DNA of 64,000 nucleotides from Clostridia bacterium (GTDB lineage Bacteria > Bacillota > Clostridia > Oscillospirales > CAG-272), in NCBI GenBank assembly GCA_017403155.1, contig JAFQOP010000011.1, forward strand, positions 1-64,000, in the 5' to 3' direction. The notes below the pieces were generated by a model. That model saw only the letters and a list, made by a program, of their open reading frames with translations, was not told the origin of the DNA and ran no database searches. Each line of letters opens with the position of its first letter. The first letter of the stretch is position 1. Positions 1 through 6,143 of this stretch are shown here, one piece after another. Made by a program: the position numbers and the translations under genes.

Positions 1-17
1 AAAAAGGCGAAAAAAAT

Positions 18-44
18 GAGCCTGCAAATTGACTTTGCAGGCTC
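18..44 (-). terminator. Intrinsic terminator of tRNA-Ser
   Basis: Perfect 11-bp stem (18-28 with 34-44), 5-nt loop, followed on the minus strand by a T-rich tail (positions 17 to 1). It lies five bases beyond the encoded CCA end of the tRNA, so it should end the tRNA transcript. Confidence 0.85.
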
Positions 45-48
45 GGTG

Positions 49-137
49 TGGCGGAGAGAGAGGGATTCGAACCCTCGTGAGATTGCTCTCAAACGCATTT
101 CGAGTGCGCCCCGTTATGACCACTTCGATATCTCTCC
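49..137 (-). tRNA. tRNA-Ser (anticodon CGA)
   Basis: Read on the minus strand, the 7-bp acceptor stem pairs GGAGAGA (137-131) with TCTCTCC, followed by discriminator G and an encoded CCA (51-49). The anticodon loop reads CTCGAAA, giving anticodon CGA for codon UCG. A long variable arm (GAGAGCAATCTC) precedes the T-arm with GGTTCGAATCC, which marks a class II tRNA such as tRNA-Ser. Length is 89 nt with CCA. A terminator follows directly. A diverged copy of the 5' half lies about 150 bp upstream (287-327). Confidence 0.95.
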
Positions 138-286
138 GTGTATTTTTAGCTCTCTACTGTTCTTATTCAACCTTGGAAATTGGAGAGAACAGTAGGAGAG
201 AACTAAGCTATTAAATTGTATTCGCTCCGTGCGAAACCCTTATAAATCAAGGGATTTAAGGTGGGAGGTTCCAAAGTGACTACAAA

Positions 287-327
287 ATTTCGAGTCAGCC
301 CCGTTATGACCGCTTCGATACCTCTGC
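287..327 (-). pseudogene. Relic of a tRNA-Ser 5' half
   Basis: On the minus strand the segment matches the first 41 bases of the intact tRNA-Ser at about 36 positions, including D-arm, anticodon CGA and loop. The 5' acceptor strand is altered, and the 3' half has no matching anticodon stem, variable arm or T-arm. It is a truncated tRNA copy, perhaps left by duplication or by recombination at a tRNA gene. The element that caused it is not visible. Confidence 0.7.
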
Positions 328-367
328 ATAAATATGATGCACGTAGTTGCATCATATTTATGCAGAG
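322..367. repeat. Perfect 20-bp-arm hairpin
   Basis: Two perfectly complementary 20-bp arms (322-341 and 348-367) flank a 6-nt loop (CGTAGT). It abuts the tRNA relic on one side and the repeat field on the other. There is no T-run suited to a terminator. It resembles the small intergenic palindromes that spread in some bacterial genomes, but I cannot count copies from one window. Confidence 0.8.
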
Positions 368-565
368 CCCTGTGAGACGCGGCTCAATGAGCTCCGCTCA
401 TTGAATCCGCTTCGCATATCCCACCGTGGCGCGTCAAGCTCGCTTGTAAGCGCGCGGTGTGGATATATTCGCCACAGGCGAAATACCTCTTTATAGAAAG
501 CTCTGTGAGACGCGGCTCAATGAGCTTCGCATATCTCACTATATTCGCCGCAGGCGAAATAGCTC
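366..565. repeat. Imperfect direct repeat built of small hairpins
   Basis: Two copies (about 366-490 and 501-565) share blocks in the same order: TGTGAGACGCGGCTCAATGAG, then TTCGCATATC(C/T)CAC, then ATATTCGCC(A/G)CAGGCGAAAT. The first copy carries two extra inserts, one forming the stem CAATGAGC/GCTCATTG. The last block is a palindrome in both copies. Reading frames here have no start-site or codon support, so I call the whole 138-700 gap non-coding repeat DNA. Confidence 0.7.
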
Positions 566-701
566 TGTACGATGCAGCTATATACATTTTGAATTTTTGT
601 TTGTCAGACTTCGCTGACTTTACTATTATACCACAAACAAATTGTGTTTTCAAGAGGGGAAGGAGATTTTTATAAACTTTTTTTATTTTTATCATTTTAT
701 A

Positions 702-758
702 TTGACAAACAGGGGAGAAGTAAATATAATATAATCAACAGTTGAACAATCATTCAAC
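702..758 (+). promoter_or_regulatory. Promoter and ArsR/SmtB-type operator of the metal operon
   Basis: Consensus -35 TTGACA (702-707) and -10 TATAAT (725-730) are 17 bp apart. Just downstream, over the expected start of transcription, lies the inverted repeat GTTGAA-6-TTCAAC (741-758). It contains TGAACA and TTCAA half-sites like those bound by SmtB/CzrA-family repressors. The arrangement implies that the regulator encoded next blocks this promoter until metal binds. Confidence 0.85.
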
Positions 759-780
759 TAATCTTTTGCGGAGGTGGAGC

Positions 781-1152
781 ATGAAGGAGAAAAACACAAG
801 GGAAGCACCCGAGTGCGAATGCGAGGAGGTACATACCGAGCATATTGCAACGGCGAGGGCAGGAATGCCCGAGGAGGGAATGCTGTATGACCTTGCTGAC
901 TTCTTTAAAATACTGGGGGACTCAACGAGAATAAACATCCTCTTTGCGCTTGACCGAGGTCCGCTTTGCGTTTGCGATATTGCTGCGATGCTGGGGATGA
1001 CGAAGTCTGCCGTGTCTCACCAGCTGAAGAGCCTCAGACAAAACGGGCTTGTCAGCTATAAGAAATCGGGAAAGAACGTGTTTTACTCCCTTGCTGACGA
1101 GCACGTGAAGAGTATAATTGAGGTTGCGCTCGAGCACCTCTCACATATATGA
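781..1152 (+). CDS. ArsR/SmtB-family metal sensor, CadC type
   Basis: 123-residue winged-helix repressor, expected to leave its operator when it binds Cd, Pb or Zn. The N-terminal tail carries Cys12, Cys14, His18 and His21. The first DNA-binding-domain helix has the LCVCD motif (Cys63, Cys65), which together form the thiolate site of CadC proteins. The recognition helix follows (KSAVSHQLK, about 75-83). I start at 781 because GGAGGTGG lies 4-11 bases upstream; a longer frame back to 742 would run through the operator. It heads a four-gene run with an HMA protein and a P1B ATPase, so autoregulation from the operator at 741-758 is likely. Exact metal specificity is inferred. Confidence 0.88.
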   Translation: MKEKNTREAPECECEEVHTEHIATARAGMPEEGMLYDLADFFKILGDSTRINILFALDRGPLCVCDIAAMLGMTKSAVSHQLKSLRQNGLVSYKKSGKNVFYSLADEHVKSIIEVALEHLSHI

Positions 1153-1173
1153 TAATAAAAAAGGAGAATAGAT

Positions 1174-1389
1174 ATGAAAATCAAGTACGAAGTCAAGGGG
1201 CTTGACTGCCCGAACTGTGCGGCAAAGCTGGCAGGTATGATGGAGGCGCGCGAGGGCATCGACAGCGCAAAAATAAACTTCCTCACCGAGAAGCTCACCG
1301 TGGAAACGTCGCTCGACGAGGCGGCGGCATACACCGTGCTCTGTGAGGCGGCGCGCGCATTCTCGAAGTCCGTCGAAATCGTGAAGTAA
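1174..1389 (+). CDS. Stand-alone heavy-metal-associated (HMA) domain protein
   Basis: 71-residue ferredoxin-like metallochaperone domain with the metal site GLDCPNCA (Cys12 and Cys15). In most CadA/ZntA pumps this domain is fused to the N terminus of the ATPase. Here it is a separate gene that ends one base before the ATPase starts. It probably hands a soft metal (Cd, Zn or Pb) to the pump, or buffers metal in the cytoplasm. A clear AAGGAG site lies upstream of the start. The close coupling with the pump supports a joint job; the metal itself cannot be read from the sequence. Confidence 0.85.
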   Translation: MKIKYEVKGLDCPNCAAKLAGMMEAREGIDSAKINFLTEKLTVETSLDEAAAYTVLCEAARAFSKSVEIVK

Positions 1390-1390
1390 T

Positions 1391-3262
1391 ATGAAAGGGC
1401 TGATAGGGCTCCTTAAATCCGAGCTCGCGAGAATCATAATAGGGCTCTCCCTCTTCGTCCCGGCATTCATACTTGAGAGAGTGGGCGAGGGCGCGGCGGA
1501 GCATACTCTTTATATTATATCAATAATCCTCTACGCACTGTCCCTTGCCGTGGCAGGTATTCCCGTGTTTCTTGGCGCATTTCGCGGCATTATCAGGCGT
1601 GACCTTCTCGACGAGAAGTTCCTGATGTCCCTGGCATCGGTCGGTGCGATGATTATAGGGGAGATGAGCGAGGGCGTTGCCGTTATGCTCTTCTTCCTCG
1701 TTGGCGAATACTTTGAGCACCGCGCCGTTGCGCACTCGCGCCGCTCCATCAGGGCGCTGATGGATATACGCCCCGATGAGGCGTGTGTCGTTGGAGAGGA
1801 TGGGGAAGAGCGCGTGATGGATGCGGAGGACGTCGAGGTAGGCAGTATTATCGTTGTGCGCGCAGGTGAGCGCGTGCCGATTGACTCGGTTGTGATAAGC
1901 GGCAGTGCCGACCTTGATACCTCAGCCCTCACGGGTGAGTCGATACCCCGACCCGTGTGCGAGGGTAGCGCGGTTGAGGGCGGTGCTGTGGTTGTGGGCG
2001 GTGTGATAAGATGCAAAACGCTTCGCACAGCCGACGAGTCCGCCGCTGCGAGAATCCTCGAGCTTGTTGAAAACGCAAACGAAAGCAAATCCCGCGAGGA
2101 AAGCTTCATCACCGGGTTTTCCCGATTTTATACCCCCATCGTGGTAGGGCTTGCTGTCCTTGTGGCGGTATTTCCGCCCCTTTTCGTTGATAATATAACC
2201 TTCTCGGACAGCATTTACAGTGCACTTGCCTTTCTTGTTATATCCTGCCCGTGCGCACTCGTTATATCCGTGCCGATGGCATTCTTCGGTGGAATCGGCG
2301 GTGCTGCCTCGAGGGGAATCCTATTCAAGGGAGGAAACGTGTTCTCCGCTGTTGCAAGGGCAGATTCCTTCGTCTTTGACAAGACGGGCACGCTTACAAG
2401 CGGCAGCTTTTCGGTGAGGGAGGTTGTACCCGTCGGTATCTCAGAGGAAGAGCTTATGTACTACGCGGCAAGCGCCGAGTACGGCTCCACCCACCCCCTT
2501 GCCGAGTGTATTAAGGGCGCGGCGAGGGATGCTGTTATCCCCGAGGAATACGAGGAGCTTGCAGGCCTCGGAGTCAGGGCAACGGTTAAAGGACACACGG
2601 TGCTCGTCGGTACCGAAAGACTCCTTGCAGGGTGCGGTGTTGCCTCTCCCTCCGATACGGGTGCCGCAACCGTGCTGGTTGCAATCGACGGCAGGTATGC
2701 AGGCAAAATAATTGTTAAAGACGAGATAAAATCTGAGGCAGAAAGTGCAATCAGAGAGCTTTCTGCGCTCGGCGCAAAGCGCACTGTGATGCTCTCGGGA
2801 GATAAAAAAGAGCGCGCGTATGAGGTTGCACAGGCACTCGCCATAGATGAGGCTGTGCCCGAGCTTTTGCCCGAGGAGAAGTACCGCAAGCTCGAAAAAA
2901 TCATAGCTGCCTCGAGCGCTGTCTGCTACGTTGGAGACGGCATAAACGACGCGCCTGCCCTCGCCCTTGCCGACGTTGGTGTGGCTATGGGGGCTATCGG
3001 CTCCGACAGCGCTATTGAGGCGGCGGACGTCGTTATTATGTCCGACGACCTCACCCGTCTTCCTCTTGCCGTGCGTATAGCGCGCAAGACGGTAAGAATA
3101 GCGAAGGCAAACATCGTCTTTGCCCTCGGCGTTAAGCTCGGAGTGATGATACTGTCCGTGCTCGGGCTTGCCAATATGTGGCTTGCCGTGTTTGCCGACG
3201 TTGGTGTGGCTGTGCTTGCCATACTGAATTCTATGCGTACACTTTCGGCGAGGGGCAAATGA
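1391..3262 (+). CDS. cadA: P1B-type heavy-metal-exporting ATPase (CadA/ZntA-like)
   Basis: 623-residue membrane pump that exports divalent soft metals at the cost of ATP. Visible motifs in order: actuator TGES (about 181), membrane metal site SCPCALV (about 284-290), phosphorylation motif DKTGTLT (Asp about 330), the P1B-specific HP dipeptide (STHPL, about 367), and hinge GDGINDAP (about 515). CPC in the sixth membrane helix places it in the Cd/Zn/Pb or Cu groups; the CadC-like regulator favours Cd/Zn/Pb. It lacks its own N-terminal HMA domain, which the preceding gene supplies. The stop codon overlaps the start of the pseudouridine synthase gene by ATGA. Confidence 0.92.
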   Translation: MKGLIGLLKSELARIIIGLSLFVPAFILERVGEGAAEHTLYIISIILYALSLAVAGIPVFLGAFRGIIRRDLLDEKFLMSLASVGAMIIGEMSEGVAVMLFFLVGEYFEHRAVAHSRRSIRALMDIRPDEACVVGEDGEERVMDAEDVEVGSIIVVRAGERVPIDSVVISGSADLDTSALTGESIPRPVCEGSAVEGGAVVVGGVIRCKTLRTADESAAARILELVENANESKSREESFITGFSRFYTPIVVGLAVLVAVFPPLFVDNITFSDSIYSALAFLVISCPCALVISVPMAFFGGIGGAASRGILFKGGNVFSAVARADSFVFDKTGTLTSGSFSVREVVPVGISEEELMYYAASAEYGSTHPLAECIKGAARDAVIPEEYEELAGLGVRATVKGHTVLVGTERLLAGCGVASPSDTGAATVLVAIDGRYAGKIIVKDEIKSEAESAIRELSALGAKRTVMLSGDKKERAYEVAQALAIDEAVPELLPEEKYRKLEKIIAASSAVCYVGDGINDAPALALADVGVAMGAIGSDSAIEAADVVIMSDDLTRLPLAVRIARKTVRIAKANIVFALGVKLGVMILSVLGLANMWLAVFADVGVAVLAILNSMRTLSARGK

Positions 3263-3858
3263 GATACTATATGCTGAATAAGCCCTCGGGCACCCTCACC
3301 GCCTGCTCCGACCCGAGGCACAAGACCGTGATGGACCTCTTTCCCGAGGAGGAGCGATGTGGGCTCTTTCCCGTAGGGCGTCTGGATAAGGACACCGAGG
3401 GACTCCTGCTTATAACGGATGACGGTGCGCTCTGCGCCTCACTGCTTAACCCCGAGTGCCACGTGGAAAAGACCTATCTCTTCTATGCTGTCGGCGCGCT
3501 CGACGAGGGGATGCGCGCGAGAATAGAGGAGGGAATAAAGCTCTATCCCACCCGTGAGGTCTACTCCAGACCTGCGACCCTGACCGTGGAGGGGAGCACC
3601 ACGCTCTCTGCCATCCGCGAGAAGCTCTCGCCCGACGACCTTCGTCGAGCAAACCGCCGCCCCGATACACCCGTATTCTGCGGCAGGGTGAGCGTTACCG
3701 AGGGGAAGAAGCACCAGGTGAAGCGAATGCTTCTGTACGGTGGGTGCCGCATAGTATACCTGAAGCGCGTCAGCATGGGTGCGCTTACCCTCGACCCGAC
3801 TCTCCCCGTGGGCGAGTATCGCCCCCTCACCGAAGCGGAGCTTCACACGCTCGCGTAG
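3259..3858 (+). CDS. RsuA/RluE-family pseudouridine synthase
   Basis: 199-residue enzyme that isomerises uridine in rRNA. The catalytic motif GRLDKDTEGLL places the Asp at residue 43, and KKHQVKRML near residue 155 matches the family's RNA-binding strand. The chain begins almost directly at the catalytic domain (YYMLNKPSG), so the N-terminal S4 domain of typical RsuA is missing, as in RluE. The true rRNA target (16S U516 or a 23S site) therefore remains open. I chose the ATG that overlaps the ATPase stop (ATGA). Its place in a metal operon is probably translational hitch-hiking. A terminator lies about 110 bp downstream, after a hairpin array. Confidence 0.85.
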   Translation: MRYYMLNKPSGTLTACSDPRHKTVMDLFPEEERCGLFPVGRLDKDTEGLLLITDDGALCASLLNPECHVEKTYLFYAVGALDEGMRARIEEGIKLYPTREVYSRPATLTVEGSTTLSAIREKLSPDDLRRANRRPDTPVFCGRVSVTEGKKHQVKRMLLYGGCRIVYLKRVSMGALTLDPTLPVGEYRPLTEAELHTLA

Positions 3859-3960
3859 CGAGCATATCACGAGCAGCAGGCTCTATATCACGTCGAGCGA
3901 CGCGAGGCTATATCACGAATTTGCGGAGGCAAATTCAATATCACGGGAGGGGTGACCCCT
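3850..3960. repeat. Array of ATATCACG motifs alternating with unrelated hairpins
   Basis: ATATCACG occurs four times (3864-3871, 3885-3892, 3910-3917, 3938-3945). Between and around the copies lie different small inverted repeats: GCTCGC/GCGAGC, GAGC/GCTC, CGTCG/CGACG, GAATTTGC/GCAAATTC and GGGAGGGG/CCCCTCCC. The spacer motif is conserved while the hairpins differ, so this is a modular array and not a simple tandem repeat. It begins at the end of the pseudouridine synthase gene. Confidence 0.8.
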
Positions 3961-3966
3961 CCCCTA

Positions 3967-4001
3967 CGTAAAAAAGCACTCCGACACGGAGTGCTTTTTT
4001 T
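3967..4001. terminator. Bidirectional intrinsic terminator
   Basis: Stem AGCACTCCG (3975-3983) with CGGAGTGCT (3987-3995), flanked by A-run and T-run. It separates the convergent pseudouridine synthase and AraC-family genes and can work on both strands. Confidence 0.9.
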
Positions 4002-4005
4002 ATTC

Positions 4006-4836
4006 TTATTTATTCTCCATTCTATACTTATGCGGTGTTACGCCGACCATACCTTTAAACCGCTGGATGAAGTTGTTATAGTCGGCGAAGCCCGTTGCCT
4101 CCGCTACCTCGGCAACCGAGAGCTCGCTCCGCCTCAAAAGCTCGCGTGCGCGCGCCATTTTGCGCTCGAGGATGTATTTCTTCACCGTAGTGCCGAAGCT
4201 CGTGCGGAAGATGGTGTGCAGCCTCTGGCGCGAAATAAAGAAGCTGCGAGCGATCTCCTCGGTTGGGAGAGGGGAGTCGAGATTTTCGTCGATGAAGCTC
4301 TTTATCCTGCCTGCAAGCTCGCTCTCGCGCAGTGATATCGCCTCTGAGAGTCTGAACTTCAATATACAGGACTCGAGAATGCTCGAGGTCGCCGCAACCT
4401 GCCTGTCCGTGAGAACCGTGAGGCGGGAGTACGCCTCGGCGAGCCTGTCAGTATCAATGCCGTACCTTTTTGCATATGCCGTTATATCCGTATCCTCATC
4501 TGGGCGGCGGTACTCGCCAAACATTATGTAGCCGAGTATCTCGCTCTCGAATCTTATCGGTGCGACAGTTTCGCATATACCGGCGTGGCAGAGGTAGGAT
4601 AGCGGTCTTTCCGACGTGCGACAGGCACAGCAGGCACGCTCATCCGACTCGCGGCATAGCTCTGCGCGCTCGGGCGATTCTCTGATTATTCGGCAGAAGT
4701 CGGTGAGATATCCCTCGGGTGGATAGGATGCAATAAATCTGAAGTCGCGGTCGAATATACTTATCGGTGTGCCGAGCAGGGTGTATACGTCCTCGATCAC
4801 GGGCGACAGCTTTTGTCTGTCGTATTTTATATCCAT
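4006..4836 (-). CDS. AraC-family regulator with PocR-type sensory domain
   Basis: 276 residues. The N-terminal part (about 8-165) has the PocR-domain layout, with a cluster of cysteines and histidine (Cys61, the ACCAC group near 69-72, and YLCHAGIC near 81-88). This domain binds small ligands and may hold a metal. The C-terminal part (about 175-276) is a two-helix-turn-helix AraC domain ending in the usual FADYNNFIQRFK ... GVTPHKYR. It is divergent from the cupin and glycosidase-like genes, whose promoter has a good extended -10 but a poor -35, as expected for an activated promoter. I infer that it activates that operon in response to a sugar or sugar acid. Confidence 0.88.
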   Translation of the reverse strand: MDIKYDRQKLSPVIEDVYTLLGTPISIFDRDFRFIASYPPEGYLTDFCRIIRESPERAELCRESDERACCACRTSERPLSYLCHAGICETVAPIRFESEILGYIMFGEYRRPDEDTDITAYAKRYGIDTDRLAEAYSRLTVLTDRQVAATSSILESCILKFRLSEAISLRESELAGRIKSFIDENLDSPLPTEEIARSFFISRQRLHTIFRTSFGTTVKKYILERKMARARELLRRSELSVAEVAEATGFADYNNFIQRFKGMVGVTPHKYRMENK

Positions 4837-4909
4837 AGCCTTTTTCTCCCAAATGTTACAAAAACAATGTTTTTATATATAATTATAACTTTAAATTGTG
4901 AACTTTTCT

Positions 4910-4918
4910 TGTTATAAT
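4910..4918 (+). promoter_or_regulatory. Extended -10 promoter of the cupin/glycosidase operon
   Basis: TGT-TATAAT (TATAAT at 4913-4918) with no good -35 hexamer 17 bp upstream (TTTAAA). Such promoters usually need an activator; the divergent PocR/AraC gene is the obvious candidate. AAAGGAG lies at about 4938-4944, before the start at 4953. Confidence 0.6.
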
Positions 4919-4952
4919 GAAATAAAAAAGCACTTTTTAAAGGAGAAAAATT

Positions 4953-6143
4953 ATGACACCTGCCGAAAAGCTGTTAAAGGAAGGGGAGGGCATCCTTCGC
5001 CTCGCGCCCACCTGGGTACCGAGAAGCTTCTGTCGCCCCGGAAAGAGAATAAAGCTCCACCCCGATGATTACTATATTCTCGGCCTTGAAAGAGGTGGCA
5101 TTGATGAGCGTTGGCTTGCATCCACGACCTGGGCAGAGAATGGCCCCGGCACTCCCGACGACGAGGGCCTCTCCTACGTCGTATCGAAGGACGGCAGCGA
5201 GAGGATGCTCCTCTGCGATGCTGTAGCCGAGCTAAAGGGTGAGCTGATAGGCGAGCTCTGGGATAAATACGGTAAGTGGCCGATGTTTTCTAAATTCTTT
5301 GACAACGCAGGCCCGCTGCCGCACCACATCCACCACCGCGACGAGCACGCGAGACGCGTCGGTGCTGACGGCAAGCCTGAGATGTACTTCTTCCCCTCGC
5401 AGGTGAACAATCACGGCGGCGAGTTTCCCTTCACCTTCTTCGGCCTAAATCCCGAGTCGACAAGAGAGGAGATAAGGGCGTGCCTCGAGAGCTTCCACAA
5501 GGGGGATAACCATCTTCTCGACCATTCGAGAGCGTATAAGATCGAGCTTGACACGGGCTGGGACGTGCCTCCGGGTGTGCTCCACGCGCCTGCGAGCGTA
5601 TGCACCTATGAGCCGCAGCTTGCCTCCGACGTCTACGCTATGTATCAGTCGGTGCTCTACGGCGGACAGTGTGTCGGCGAGGAGCTTCTCTGGAAGAATT
5701 GCCCCGAGGAGGAAAAGGGGAACTATGACTACCTTATGGACGTTATCGACTGGGATATGAACGTAGACCCCGACTTTAAGCGCAACCGCTTTATGCGCCC
5801 GATAGTCGACAGAGAGGATGAGAGGTACCGCGAGGAGTGGATATGCTACAGGTGCCCCACAGTTTCGGCAAAGCGGCTCACCGTTTATCCCGGTCAGACA
5901 GTAACGGTGAAGGACGGTGCCGCATACGGTATGATTATGCTCGAGGGCCACGGCCGTTTCGGCAGCCACGTTATTGAAACGCCGACTCTGATAAGATACG
6001 GCTCTCTCACGCGCGACGAATACTTCGTAAGTGCCTCCGCGGCCGCCCGCGGTGTCACCGTCACAAACGAGAGCGACACCGAGCCTATCGTTATGCTCAA
6101 GCACTTTGCAGAGAATCCCGACCTTGAAAGGCTTTACAAATGA
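4953..6143 (+). CDS. Cupin-fold, phosphomannose-isomerase-like protein (probable sugar isomerase)
   Basis: 396 residues. The segment PHHIHHRDEHA (about 121-131) followed by EMYFFP (about 142-147) resembles the metal-binding first cupin of type I phosphomannose isomerases, where two His and a Glu hold zinc. DVPPGVLHAP (about 207-216) gives the expected later His ligand. A second beta-rich half follows (TVYPGQTVTVKDGAAYGMIMLEG). No signal peptide is seen, so it acts in the cytoplasm. It overlaps the next gene by ATGA. I infer an isomerase or related enzyme acting on a sugar released by the neighbouring glycosidase-like protein. The substrate is unknown, and the fit to characterised isomerases is loose. 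Confidence 0.6.
   Translation: MTPAEKLLKEGEGILRLAPTWVPRSFCRPGKRIKLHPDDYYILGLERGGIDERWLASTTWAENGPGTPDDEGLSYVVSKDGSERMLLCDAVAELKGELIGELWDKYGKWPMFSKFFDNAGPLPHHIHHRDEHARRVGADGKPEMYFFPSQVNNHGGEFPFTFFGLNPESTREEIRACLESFHKGDNHLLDHSRAYKIELDTGWDVPPGVLHAPASVCTYEPQLASDVYAMYQSVLYGGQCVGEELLWKNCPEEEKGNYDYLMDVIDWDMNVDPDFKRNRFMRPIVDREDERYREEWICYRCPTVSAKRLTVYPGQTVTVKDGAAYGMIMLEGHGRFGSHVIETPTLIRYGSLTRDEYFVSASAAARGVTVTNESDTEPIVMLKHFAENPDLERLYK

Noticed and set aside
384..695. Open frames on both strands in the repeat field
   Set aside because: They run through hairpins and direct repeats, have no ribosome site and no recognisable product.
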